The notes beneath the pieces were generated by a model. The model saw only the letters and a list, made by a program, of their open reading frames with translations. It was not told the DNA's origin and made no database searches. 64,000 nucleotides of DNA from Evernia prunastri. Taxonomy: Eukaryota; Ascomycota; Lecanoromycetes; Lecanorales; Parmeliaceae. Location: assembly GCA_003184365.1 (NCBI GenBank), contig NKYR01000095.1, positions 100,114 to 164,113 on the forward strand, given 5' to 3'. Of the stretch, positions 10,175 through 20,843 are shown piece by piece (within the stretch, counting starts at the first letter, position 1; each line of letters opens with the position of its first letter). Made by a program: the position numbers and the translations under genes.

Positions 10175-12487
10175 ATGCCTTCGAATCCATTTCTTGCCCT
10201 TGATCCAAACCCCTACACACCCTTGGAGGATGATTGTGACATCCGAACATTAGTGCTAGAGCCGGCGCAATCGTGGAGCCACTCTATTCAATGCCAGCTT
10301 CGGGTGATCTCTTTATTAAGAGAAGAGGGACGCTACTACGAAGCGGTTTCCTATTGCTGGGATGGTGACGAAAGAACAAATTTGATAGAGGTGGACGAAA
10401 GACCATGCTACATTACCGACAGTCTCGATGGCTTTCTGAGATATCGGCGTGATAAAGATCAAAGGGTGACGCTATGGATTGACGCTATCTGTATCAACCA
10501 GGACGATTCCGAAGAGAAGCAAAAGCAAGTGCAGCTCATGAGAGAAATCTATCTGCTCTCTGGTCGCCTTACTATCTGGCTGGGGTCGCCGTCTGGAGAT
10601 ACCGACCTCGCAATGGTAGCGATATTAACCATCCTCCAGGGCGACCCTGACAAAATGCCATACCTCGATGGAGATGCTAGACAAGCACTGACCTCCTTGC
10701 TTGATCGACCGTTGTGGAGGCGGATCTGGATCGTCCAGGAGATAGTCCTGGGCACTCTTTCTTCGAAAGAACCGGCTGCTATCCTGCAGTGCGGCGACTT
10801 CATCATCGCTATGCCAAACTTTTGGGAGGTCATTACCGGCATCGATAATTACCAGATCGAGAATAGACAGCACTTTCCATCTCTCCAAAAGATTGTTGAT
10901 TTGCTAGTTCTGCGAATATCTATAGGTCCGAGCATGTTGCAAAGCTTGAAGCCGCCACTGTCAGGTAGGAGCTCTGTTTCAGCACCCACTATCTTGGAAA
11001 TGATGGCCAAGTATCGACAGTACGACGCTTCAGATGCTAGAGACAATGTGTATGGCCTTCTCGGAATATCCCAGCCTGAGGATGAGTTCTTTAGGAGCAT
11101 TGTAGTTGACTATGAGGTACCCGCTAGTGACTTGTACCACAGAGCTGCTAGCTTTATTATCAAACGACACCGCAGTCTGGATCTACTGAAACACTGTCGT
11201 GGACAGGCACTCAAAGGTCTTCCATCTTGGGTACCTGACTGGTCATACTTTCGCAAAGGCAATCTTCTCAGTGATCCGCCTGCTCATAATCAAGAGAATG
11301 ACCTTCCACAAGTGAAGGGATCACTTGGTGAAGGTCTAGAAGCCTTGGAAGGCAGGGCGGAGCAAGCTTGTATGGTTGACAGCATAGGTGCTATAACAAT
11401 TAATGCTGACATAATACCCACAGCCCATAAACACAAAGAGTCTCTGATTGCTAGAATTCAGGATAGATATTTCTACTGCATTAGGAAATATGCTTCACCA
11501 TCTTTGTCTTCGCTGTCCATCGAAGACAATGTCTTGTGGACTAAGGCTATCATTTTGGATGAGCTCAAAGTGGTTCACGCACCTTTTCCCAATGAGCTGA
11601 AGGTTCGATGGGAAGCTTGTACTGAGCTCATGGTCGCGGTAGGCATGTGTAAATACTCTGCACTTCATCGAAACAAAGAAGAGCCAAACCCATACCTGAC
11701 GCCCTCAGGGAAAGAGATTGCGTTCTGGACTGCGATCTTTGGATGCGATCTTTACGGAGAAAGGACAGATCTCAGATCACTGATTGAGAGTAACTATGAG
11801 AAATGGCTGCCCCTTGTGCCCAAAACATGGCAAATCCAAAACCCTCGAGTGACAGTGCTGTCATCCGGTCTCCTCGTGATTGGTTTAGGTGCTGCATCTG
11901 CTGCTGCAGACTGTGACGAGGAACTCGAGGTCGGACAAGGAATGCAAATAAATCTCATTCCGCGAGACTGGGACGAGGACAAGGTCGCTTTCTTTCGACT
12001 CCGCTTCAACGCTTTGGGTCAAACCTGGATAACACAGCCGTACGACTTGCACTCTCGGCCTTTTAATCTACCCAACGTGGTACCGGATCCCTACCTAGAA
12101 AGTCGGCCAACAAAATACGACAACCGATCCAAGATGCACGACCAACTTAAAGCTCAATCCATTATCAACGACAACGTTGTATTTGAGGATAAAGAAGTGG
12201 CAGTGCCTCGTGTATTTCTCTGCTTGCCGCAGGATGATGTTGGGCAAGGACCCTACAGCGCTGCTTTGGGTCGGTCATTCTTCATAACAAGCCACGGATA
12301 TATGGGTCTCGCTCCGCCAGATGCCCAAAGTGGAGACCGAGTGGTACTTCTAGACGGCTCACGATTCCCCTTCATTTTGAGAAAGATACGTTCAAGCTGC
12401 TTGGCGAGTCCTTCATGGGAACTGTGGTTGACACCGAGGTGGTCGAGGCGAGATGCAGAGACTTATCAGTCGAAAGAATTGCCATAA
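10175..12487 (+). CDS. HET-domain heterokaryon-incompatibility protein (C-terminal frame change)
   Basis: HET-domain proteins trigger fungal cell death after non-self fusion or partner-sensor activation. The first ATG in frame gives 770 residues without introns. The HET domain spans about residues 55-192: YEAVSYCW (56-62), LWIDAICINQ (100-109), the QVQLMREIY helix, IWLG, and the RPLWRRIWIVQEI signature (178-190). GLPSWVPDW follows in the middle region. Near the end RSFFITSHGYMGL and GDRVVLLDG are the usual C-terminal module, which normally continues with a (K/R)LVGE-type strand. That continuation (FKLLGESFMG) is present but one base out of frame from about 12,386. The annotated frame instead ends at 12,487, and the alternative frame stops at 12,492. 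The next gene downstream on the same strand is a NACHT-ankyrin sensor, fitting an allorecognition or immunity role. Confidence 0.85.
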   Translation: MPSNPFLALDPNPYTPLEDDCDIRTLVLEPAQSWSHSIQCQLRVISLLREEGRYYEAVSYCWDGDERTNLIEVDERPCYITDSLDGFLRYRRDKDQRVTLWIDAICINQDDSEEKQKQVQLMREIYLLSGRLTIWLGSPSGDTDLAMVAILTILQGDPDKMPYLDGDARQALTSLLDRPLWRRIWIVQEIVLGTLSSKEPAAILQCGDFIIAMPNFWEVITGIDNYQIENRQHFPSLQKIVDLLVLRISIGPSMLQSLKPPLSGRSSVSAPTILEMMAKYRQYDASDARDNVYGLLGISQPEDEFFRSIVVDYEVPASDLYHRAASFIIKRHRSLDLLKHCRGQALKGLPSWVPDWSYFRKGNLLSDPPAHNQENDLPQVKGSLGEGLEALEGRAEQACMVDSIGAITINADIIPTAHKHKESLIARIQDRYFYCIRKYASPSLSSLSIEDNVLWTKAIILDELKVVHAPFPNELKVRWEACTELMVAVGMCKYSALHRNKEEPNPYLTPSGKEIAFWTAIFGCDLYGERTDLRSLIESNYEKWLPLVPKTWQIQNPRVTVLSSGLLVIGLGAASAAADCDEELEVGQGMQINLIPRDWDEDKVAFFRLRFNALGQTWITQPYDLHSRPFNLPNVVPDPYLESRPTKYDNRSKMHDQLKAQSIINDNVVFEDKEVAVPRVFLCLPQDDVGQGPYSAALGRSFFITSHGYMGLAPPDAQSGDRVVLLDGSRFPFILRKIRSSCLASPSWELWLTPRWSRRDAETYQSKELP

Positions 12488-12492
12488 TTTAA

Positions 12493-13276
12493 GTCGCAAA
12501 CTGTCATGGCTCCGGTGATTCCTCGCTCCTGTTTAATTTTACCGCAGTGAGAATGAGACGTATTCAGCTTTGCAGAAGGCAGTCTGCTGCTGCCGGCGGT
12601 TCCGACGGCGAAAGTGGATTTCTTTGAGGATCTGAGGATGATGAGGATAAGTAGGGATGATGTGCAGAAGAATGCTAGAATAACATTGTTGTCTGAGGCA
12701 GAGCGTCGTCGGTAGAGTCAGTGCTTGTGCCGACTATGTTCGTAAATACAAGGCTTGGCGTAAAGTAAAATACCAGGCTTGGCAAGGCTGCGAATCCTCT
12801 CAACCTGAATGTGTCTATCTCAAAACTAGACTCTAAGTGCAGTAGCAAAGAAAGTCGCGCTGCCGTCCATCACAACAAAATAGATGCTCTCTACACGCCG
12901 TGATCGATCCCTTACTCCTTTCTGCATCAGTTCATGTGGAAAGCGCAGGAAGCTGCCTGCAACGATACCACAACGAATGAAGATCATTCGGTCTCACCCT
13001 GGATCTGGCTGAAGCTGTCAGTTCAAGTTTGTTCGAAATTGGCTTATTCTTCATTGCTTGATCAACAACGCTCTGACTTTAGTGGATGAGGTGGAAACAT
13101 CATCTAGAGACCCGCAGCCTCGCAAGGTGGGGAAAAACGAGTAAGGCTGAAGCCGAATTTTCCCGAGCAGCACTACGTCTAAAATCGGCTGGTCAGCAGC
13201 GAGCTTTCTCAAGATTCTGGACTCCCTCCTCAGCCTGAGCCTGGATAGAAGTCTTCTCCATCTGTAGGCAGACTGT
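12493..13276. other. Intergenic between the HET and NACHT-ankyrin genes
   Basis: About 0.8 kb separating two same-strand genes. It presumably holds the HET 3' UTR and the NACHT gene promoter. No coding or structured element is evident. Confidence 0.5.
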
Positions 13277-16200
13277 ATGGCGGAGATTGTGGGGCTTGCT
13301 GCTTCCCTCGCATCGCTGGTCGAGATCAGCGGGAAGATCGTCGCCGCTGGCTATGGATACATAGCCAAAGTTGCCCACGCACCTTCACGAATGCGTATGG
13401 TACTGAGCGAAGTCGCGAGCGTGAATCTTGTCCTTGGGCGCCTGGAGGAGCAGGTAGCGGCTACGTCAACCTCCTCCAGCGGGAGCATGCTTCATGCGCT
13501 TTCTCACAATGGGATCTTTGGGGACTGTTCAAACATACTTCGTAGTATCGATAGCACCATTCAGATTTGTATGGCCGAGAGTGAAGCTCATTCCTCTAGA
13601 CGCGAGGTTAAAGCCTTTATGAAACGAGCGATCTGGCCCATGAAAGAAAAAGAAACAGAAGAGCTACTTAAGCATCTTGATCGCATTCGATCGGTCTTGT
13701 CAGACGCGACCGCTCAAGACTCTGCTGCTGCTCTGCATCGCCTAGAAGAGACCACTCAGCAGTTACATCGGACCACGGAAAAAATGGCCAGCACTCAGGA
13801 TCATGCCGAGTTGATGGCATGGGCCTGCCCCTATGATGGTGATCCATACGATAACTATCAATCTGCTGTGAAGCACCGACAACCGGGCACTGGAGGCTGG
13901 CTAACGGAATCTGACACCTTCAGAGTATGGTCACAACATGATCACGGGATCTTCTGGCTGCGAGGCTTACCCGGATGTGGCAAGACTATCCTAGTATCCA
14001 CAGTTGTTGAGTATCTACAGCACTCGATCAAGTCGAGGGCCAAAGACGTTGCATTAGCGTACTTCTATGTTGACTATCGAGATGCGGCAAAGCAGAACCT
14101 AGACGCTTGCCTCAGCACTTTGGTGCGGCAGCTGCTTGATCAAAATCCTCGAGGTATGAGACGGCTGGAGCGGTTGCGTGAACAGAAGCAGCGGAGTCTT
14201 TCGCGAAATCTCACGACTAGCGATTATGTTGATATTCTCAAAGAGCTTGCTGATTTGGAGAACAAAGTCTACATTGTCATCGATGCTCTGGACGAATCGC
14301 CAGATCCAGAGAGATTTGTTGATGCGTTGAAACAAATATCAAATCGCGAAGCTAATAAGTCGCCGATTGTGGTACTGGTCACGAGTCGTAACAACCCAAC
14401 CCTCGAGCATGCGCTAATTCCAATCGTCACACATCACGTTTTTGTATCTAACAAAGACAATAACGATATTCAGTCATTCGTAGCCGCCGAGGTCAAAAAG
14501 AGATTTGTTTCTGTAAAGTCGAAAGTATCAGGTGCAGAGCTCATTGACTTGATCATTACGGAGATATCAACGCGTGCGGATGGTCTCTTTCTACAAGCCG
14601 TCCTTCTTCTGGACTTTGTGTTCGCTGGGAAAACTAGAAGGTCAATCAGGAACACACTTACTGAGCTTCCGAACGGCTTAGAAAAGACTTATGAGACAGT
14701 ACTGAAGAGGGCTACTAGTCAGAATAGCCACCACGTCAACGAGATCAAGAGAAGTCTTCAATGGTTGTCCATGAGTTTCACGCCTCTGACACCGACGATG
14801 TTGGTCGAAGCAGCTGCCATCGATCCAGGCGATCTGTTCTTAGACCCCGAGGCGTGTATGGACGAGACCGAACTTGTTGGCCTGCTTTCTAGCTTAGCGC
14901 TAGTGGATTGGGATCACAGACCCCCTCTTGTCAGCCTGGCACATAAAACCGTCTCAGAGTATTTACAATCGCAAAGTATTTTGCAGAGCGAGATGTCTCA
15001 GTACCACATTGACGCCCGTAAAACACACCAGTATCTCGCAGAGACGTCGATTCAGTATCTTTTGTTCCCAGAGTCAGCGAAAGCTTTGATGCGAGCTGCT
15101 CGCTTCCGACCACCGGAAACTGTCTTGCAAAGCAAGTATCACGACCCACTTGAGACAGCTACGACGCTCGCAGGAGGTCCTTTCTCTGGTGCGGAGCAGG
15201 CCGCATCAAGAAACCACCGGAACCTACAGAGTTCCCTGTTCCTGCAGCAGCATTTCGAAATGCACAACGGGTCTTCGTTGGAGCAAGATGTAGCAGTTCA
15301 AGACGCTACAAGGTCTGGCTCATGCCTGACACATACTTCACAAGAACAAGCATTGCTGAACTATGTAGCAAATCTGTGGCCCGAACACTTGAAAGGTAGT
15401 GACTACACCACTCATGATTTCATGAAAAGCATGGCTCCAAGACTACAGTGGTATCTCTATCCCGAGCAAGACGGTGGGTGTCTGTATAAGTCTTGGGAAG
15501 CGTTCCAACGGAGGCGTTTGTCCAGCTCCCTGTACTTCGTTTTGCCTTTCGGAGCTACTAATCAGGAGATACCTTTCTTTCGGCAGGTCCTCAAATCTTC
15601 ATATTTCAATTACATTGGACACGAAACAACACAGAACCCATTCTTCTACACTGTCTTTTTCGGGCTCGATGACTGTTTTGACCTTCTTAGAACTCGTTAC
15701 AATATGGATATGACATTCAATGGCGGCTGGACACCTTTGACCGTTGCAACTGCAAGTGGCTCATTCTCCATCGCCGGGAAACTTCTCGAAGCAGGAGCGG
15801 ATGTAAATAAGGCTGCAGATATGGACGAGCGCAATGGCCTAACGCCGTTACACATTGCGGCTGAGCTTGCCGTGGAGGATCTAGCCGAATTACTTTTGGC
15901 GCATGGCGCATCGATATACAGTCTCACTGCGACAATGACAACCCCATTTTATCGTGCTGCTCGGGGAGGATCAGTCATGATCTTACAATTGCTCTATCAA
16001 GCAGGCAGTGATGTCAATGCAGCCAGCTGGGATGACTACATCCCTTTGATGGAGGCAGTCAGCTGGTCAAATCACGGCGCAATCGATTTTTTGCTCTCGT
16101 GGGGCGCCGATCCTCATTTTCAAAACCAAGATGGCCAATCAGCCATTGACATTGCAGTAGATGTAGGGGACGAAGGCATTGTGGAGAAGCTATGTGAAGC

Positions 16201-16354
16201 TAGATCGAAGACTATCCCGAAACCAGTGCATTCAAAAACAGCCCGCGAAAAGGCGAAATCCCACAAGCATTCGTACTCCGTAGTTCGGAGACTTCAGATA
16301 GCTCATATGGGAGACGATGAAGAACCTTGCGAACTTGAAGGCCAGAGGGTGTAG
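13277..16354 (+). CDS. STAND NTPase: fungal N-terminal domain, NACHT and ankyrin repeats (NLR-like)
   Basis: 1025 residues, no introns, intact. The N-terminus (MAEIVGLAASLASLVEISGK, about 1-130) resembles the helical N-terminal domain of fungal STAND proteins (HeLo-like type). The NACHT ATPase follows: Walker A GLPGCGKT at about residues 230-237, Walker B YIVIDALDE at about 331-339, and a sensor VVLVTSR near 370. A winged-helix-like part (LQWLSMSFTPLT) precedes a long helical linker. The C-terminus has about four or five ankyrin repeats (about 815-975) with GWTPLTVATASG, GLTPLHIAAE and LLEAGADVN motifs. Such proteins are fungal counterparts of NLR immune receptors: ligand binding by the repeats drives NACHT oligomerisation and activates the N-terminal effector. 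The tandem position behind a HET gene supports a recognition and cell-death role. The ligand is unknown. Confidence 0.9.
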   Translation: MAEIVGLAASLASLVEISGKIVAAGYGYIAKVAHAPSRMRMVLSEVASVNLVLGRLEEQVAATSTSSSGSMLHALSHNGIFGDCSNILRSIDSTIQICMAESEAHSSRREVKAFMKRAIWPMKEKETEELLKHLDRIRSVLSDATAQDSAAALHRLEETTQQLHRTTEKMASTQDHAELMAWACPYDGDPYDNYQSAVKHRQPGTGGWLTESDTFRVWSQHDHGIFWLRGLPGCGKTILVSTVVEYLQHSIKSRAKDVALAYFYVDYRDAAKQNLDACLSTLVRQLLDQNPRGMRRLERLREQKQRSLSRNLTTSDYVDILKELADLENKVYIVIDALDESPDPERFVDALKQISNREANKSPIVVLVTSRNNPTLEHALIPIVTHHVFVSNKDNNDIQSFVAAEVKKRFVSVKSKVSGAELIDLIITEISTRADGLFLQAVLLLDFVFAGKTRRSIRNTLTELPNGLEKTYETVLKRATSQNSHHVNEIKRSLQWLSMSFTPLTPTMLVEAAAIDPGDLFLDPEACMDETELVGLLSSLALVDWDHRPPLVSLAHKTVSEYLQSQSILQSEMSQYHIDARKTHQYLAETSIQYLLFPESAKALMRAARFRPPETVLQSKYHDPLETATTLAGGPFSGAEQAASRNHRNLQSSLFLQQHFEMHNGSSLEQDVAVQDATRSGSCLTHTSQEQALLNYVANLWPEHLKGSDYTTHDFMKSMAPRLQWYLYPEQDGGCLYKSWEAFQRRRLSSSLYFVLPFGATNQEIPFFRQVLKSSYFNYIGHETTQNPFFYTVFFGLDDCFDLLRTRYNMDMTFNGGWTPLTVATASGSFSIAGKLLEAGADVNKAADMDERNGLTPLHIAAELAVEDLAELLLAHGASIYSLTATMTTPFYRAARGGSVMILQLLYQAGSDVNAASWDDYIPLMEAVSWSNHGAIDFLLSWGADPHFQNQDGQSAIDIAVDVGDEGIVEKLCEARSKTIPKPVHSKTAREKAKSHKHSYSVVRRLQIAHMGDDEEPCELEGQRV

Positions 16355-17624
16355 CGTTATACAACGGCTTTGTGGATTTGTGCGTGGGACGTTTGGCGTA
16401 GAAGCTCACCCCGTACGCCGGAAAATCTTTCACACCAGCTCAATTTTCAACTGTGAGCCCAAGGCAGCGACACATTGGATCCAATCTTGCTCATTGTAAA
16501 GATTGACCCACGCTAAAGTGACGTGCTTGAATGAAGGCAATATTGGTAGGCGGCGGCATTGTGACTGTCCGGGATGGAATTATTACTTGAGAAGTCAACT
16601 CAACAAACTTACTAGACCCCACTCACCGACCAAACCAACAAGTTATAGTCCATGCCCGAAATCCACGTTGGTCTGGTCTACGGTATTGACACGTGCCTTG
16701 TCCTCCTACCAGTCACATATGCAAGATTCCGTGCTCATATCTGTCTTCTCTTCTTCATCTTGTAATCTGGGTTCTGGTCTCAGGCTATCCCGAAGTTAGC
16801 CTAGCAGCTTTCCCAAGGATCTTGAATGAGGTCGGTGTTATGAGGGGAAGTATAGAAGTCTCGCCAAGGGCGTAGGGGAGATCGTTGCAGAAATTGAGAT
16901 TGTAATTCGTGCCGGATTCCCAGAGACTGAAGCTGGAGCATCCTTCGGTGTTCTGATTGGGTCAATGCAGGTAATTCAAGACATCCGATTGGCTGTGTTT
17001 ATTGGCCCTCCAGGCTAAGAGACGCCCAGAAAACCGCCACAGCTTTCCTGACCTATCAAGAACAACACTCTAAAGCGCTCATTTACCTTGAGTAATTCCT
17101 TAACACTTTCAGGGCGCGAATTGAATAGCGTCTTTTGCAATCAGCTTATCAATGGCCTGCGTTGCCAGCTAGCAGACTGACACGCACTGATAATCACTTG
17201 CTAACCATGCTACCATGTGTTAATTTGACTACCCCTCAGTAGCAAATTATCATACTTGGCATGGGCTTTACTCATTATTAATAGTCGTCTCTCCTACATC
17301 TCATCTAGTGCTTTAGTTATTACATAGCATGCATCATTGATGTGCAAAATATCACTAAAGCCAGGCCATAACCACTCTCGATAGTACCACACATCAACCA
17401 CTGGCGTGTCAGCAATATCGTCTTTTAGCACTTCCCACAATCAATTTCGGCAACCACACTTAAACCACCCCCCGATCGCAACAGCAACCCAAGCTCCTAC
17501 AACCTGAATTTCTGCAGTCATCAACACTTAGTTGGAACAGTCTATGAGTTAAATCACTATCTCCGACGTATCTACGGTAGCCGTCGTTTTTCGCCGAAGC
17601 TCACAATATTCGCCCCCACACGGC
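16355..17624. other. Intergenic, no gene supported
   Basis: Short frames only. The right half is the promoter side of the F-box-type gene, with a CA/CT-rich leader just before its ATG. Confidence 0.5.
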
Positions 17625-19010
17625 ATGGCAGTTCTTATGGATCTTCCCAATGAGCTACTACAGGCCGTCGCAGCCAACCTATCGCCACTGTACATCGAAT
17701 CGTTCGCCCTCAGTTGCAAGCGGATCTACGGTTTGTGTATATACACCTTCCGAGAGCACAAACTTGTCAGGGGCGGACTCCCGATGGAGCCTGCGAGTGT
17801 GCAACCTGTTGATCTTCTTCGAGCCTTCTTTCGGGACCCTGACCTGGCGTTGTATCCAACGCGTTGGGAAGTCTACACACGCGACCCGATAGAAGCTGGT
17901 ACTCCTGAAGACCTAGTGGATAAAATCAACACCCAGACCCTGCAAGGCCCATATACAACTACCTTGGAAACCAAAGACTGTCCTATTAACGCTGCAAACC
18001 TGGTGATTCCGCTGCTAATCACCCGTCTGATGAACCTACGAGAGATCAAAATCTCAGCCGATTGGCAGCCGTACCTGCTAGATGTTGTCTGGCACATCGT
18101 TGAGGCCAGCTACGACCCGGTTCTTCGCCTCAAAAAACCTTTGGCATTGGGTAGGCTGAAAGAAGCGAATATCAAAGCCAGCGGCCAAAGTGCCCTTGCA
18201 ATGGGGCTTGCCGTCACCTTTGCAATGATACCCACGCTCCGAAAGCTACACGTTCGCTTCTTAGCCGATACCAACGCTTATACCTATCCACACAACTTTC
18301 GTTACTCTGGGGTTACAGATCTGACTGTGGACGGTTTCGCTGACTCGAGCTTCGTGCCAGAGCTCATCAGACGTACAGAGTACCTAAAGGTGTTCGCGCA
18401 CACCCACGTGATCAATGGTGTTGGCCCCACAGCAAAGCTCGAACCTCGGCGTTTGATAGAACTTTTGAAAGAACGCGCTGGACCTGGCCTGCTCTATTTG
18501 AACATACAGACTCAGCGTCCAGAATGGGGTGTGCTCATTTGCCGGGGCAAGGAACGAAACCACAATGATCTGTCCTTGGGATCGCTCCGAGGCTTTAATG
18601 TCTTGAGAATCCTGGTGACGTGTGTTGACATGTTCATCCAGACGAATGCCCACAGCGAGTTCGAAAACGAGGTTGGAACGGTGCAAAGGCTGATTTCCTG
18701 GCTGCCGGCCAGCCTTGAGGTGCTGGTGCTTCACCAAGGGTTGATGTTATGGGATACAGACGACTTGCGAATGCTCCTGCGAGGGTTCCGAGACCAGAAG
18801 CTGGCACGCCTCCCCAAGCTTAGGCTTATCATCTTCGTGAAAAATTTCAACGTCAACCAGATGGTGCCCGACGACTTGAAAGCTACGTTTCGCGAGACAG
18901 GAGTCAAGATAGGCTACACCTGGTACCCCCCGCAAGATCTTCACGAAGACTTATCTACTAAAGCTGCTGGAAGGTTGGGAGGATCGCCCTTGGGTTGGAT
19001 CGCTCGATGA
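17625..19010 (+). CDS. F-box-type protein, paralogue of the gene at 39,031
   Basis: 461 residues, one exon. It begins MAVLMDLPNELLQAVAANLS, an F-box-like start (LPxEL...I) that in other proteins binds Skp1 to form an SCF ubiquitin ligase. It continues with FALSCKRIYGL and REHK, then a long leucine-patterned region of the kind seen in fungal F-box/LRR-like proteins: LREIKIS, LRKLHVRFL, VTDLTVDG, LYLNIQ, LRILVTCVD, LEVLVLHQGLMLWD. The same order of motifs recurs in the gene at 39,031-40,344, including LPNELL...AN.SP at the start and (R/Q)RL(V/I)...(P)SL..L.L.QGL.LWD near the end, so the two are paralogues. No catalytic residues are expected. The substrate is unknown and the protein is assigned by its N-terminus and pattern only. 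Confidence 0.72.
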   Translation: MAVLMDLPNELLQAVAANLSPLYIESFALSCKRIYGLCIYTFREHKLVRGGLPMEPASVQPVDLLRAFFRDPDLALYPTRWEVYTRDPIEAGTPEDLVDKINTQTLQGPYTTTLETKDCPINAANLVIPLLITRLMNLREIKISADWQPYLLDVVWHIVEASYDPVLRLKKPLALGRLKEANIKASGQSALAMGLAVTFAMIPTLRKLHVRFLADTNAYTYPHNFRYSGVTDLTVDGFADSSFVPELIRRTEYLKVFAHTHVINGVGPTAKLEPRRLIELLKERAGPGLLYLNIQTQRPEWGVLICRGKERNHNDLSLGSLRGFNVLRILVTCVDMFIQTNAHSEFENEVGTVQRLISWLPASLEVLVLHQGLMLWDTDDLRMLLRGFRDQKLARLPKLRLIIFVKNFNVNQMVPDDLKATFRETGVKIGYTWYPPQDLHEDLSTKAAGRLGGSPLGWIAR

Positions 19011-20843
19011 AACTTCTCCGGTCAGTCTTCGCGACATCATCGCTGATCTGAACAGTGTGTAAATAGACATGATTGGGTCGTCTCTTACGGAGGTAAATCA
19101 TCGGGTAGAGGCCGTCATGAGCGTGTTCTCGTACCTTGACACTGGGAAAGACTTCCATATCTATAGCGACTTGATTTTGAGTGTGGTCGTTAGCTAAATG
19201 GCTAAACACAGGCGTTGGATGGTGGGACAAATGGATGCAATTGCTCTGAAAGAGAAGTATTGACTGAAGAAACTAGTGACTGGGAGATGACATGGTCTAT
19301 GTAGGCCATTTCATACCCCGCAAGGCCACTCATCCCCTGCTAATAATAACCTCGTCATGGCCTCCAATAGTCCGCCTTATGCTAGAACATAGCCCTATGC
19401 AGTGTGAGAGACTAAGCCCCAGTCTTGCTGTGGCGAATCGAGATGCGAGTCGACACAGCAGATTCAAGGAAAGAAATGCCAATATCGTTGATGCCAACCC
19501 GGACAGCAGCTGCGTGCCTGTGTATTCTGGGTTCGTGTATCGGTGCTCTGAGACGTGTTATAGGTATACGAGCTTAGTGTAGAGATATTTGATTTGGATG
19601 AACAGAAGGAGAAGCGACATTGCGCTTGAAGCACTTCTCGACATATTCAACTTTATAGGTTTGAACAAGCATCACGGGCCTTACTGCCCTTCAAGTGGTT
19701 TCTTCGTTCCTTTTTCTGATCGGTCCTTGCATTACAGCTTTTCGCAATCCACATCAAGACAGCCCAACACCCTACTGAACTTCCCACCACAACTTAGAGA
19801 CTGTCAAGGCTCGCCAATTGTTTTCATGCTCTACTTGCGTAGTTGAAGATGAAACTCACTGCCCGTAGCTCCCACCTGTATTCCAGTGAGATAGGACAAG
19901 GATCCACCGTGCGCACAGGCGTAACCAAAGGAGGATATGATGAAGCCGTATGTCTCCATCCAATCGAATCACGCCTCGAAAATAATCACAACCCGCGAAG
20001 ACACCCCCTCCCCCCACTTCTTCAGCAACTTCTTCCCCGCTGAAACCAGCGATCATTACCCTTCTTTGCCTCTTGGTCTTAGACCCTCTGGGTCATGGAA
20101 CAAAGCTTCATTACATCGCGGCGATCGACTCGGCGTCGCCAAATCCTCCAATGCCTGCCCTCAGACACATTTCCTCTCACAGCACCGGTCCGCTTGCACA
20201 CTGGAAAAAGATGCACGATGAGAGCTCCGTTAGTTACGAAATGTAGATAAAGGGGAGGGGAGAGGTACATGTGCCGGCGAAAGATTTGGTCGCTGGCCTA
20301 GGGCGCTGCGTGGGTTTTGTACTGCATTCGGAAGCGGGGAAGATTGTTAATGCATTAATGCCGGTCTTGTAGGTCGAGTGGACTAGGCTTGTGGTGAAGT
20401 CATTGCAGGTGAGTTGGAATGTTGTGCGGGGGAAGGCTTTGGGGTAGGGGTACGGTTGTGTCTGTACTTGCTGACCAGTGCTTGGGGAGGTCCGTGGACT
20501 GGTGACATCGACATGTAGAGTGTGGCTTCTTATGCTATGGTTCGTATCGAAGGGCGTAGTTGGGGGAGAGAAGGTGAGTTATTAGTTGTAGAAGGAATGA
20601 GAAAGATCGGGGGCATAAGGGGATGGAGGAATAGTGCATAAGGTAGTGCACGGTAGCACAACTTTCTCATGCACACACAAAGAATCTTGGTGTGCTGTAA
20701 TATTTGATGATACTGTGTGTGCAGAGGTCGTTATGTTGATCAATGTTGATCAAGCGCATGCGTATAAGAAGCAAAATCCTGTTACGTCGGCCTTGTGGAT
20801 GGTGGTTGGGCGAGCAAGCGATATACCATCTGGTGAAAGCCTC
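19011..20843. other. Intergenic, no gene supported
   Basis: About 1.8 kb between convergent F-box-type genes. The open frames present (for example 19292-19582 + and 19856-20056 -) have no recognisable motifs, and I see no repeat or RNA gene. Confidence 0.45.
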
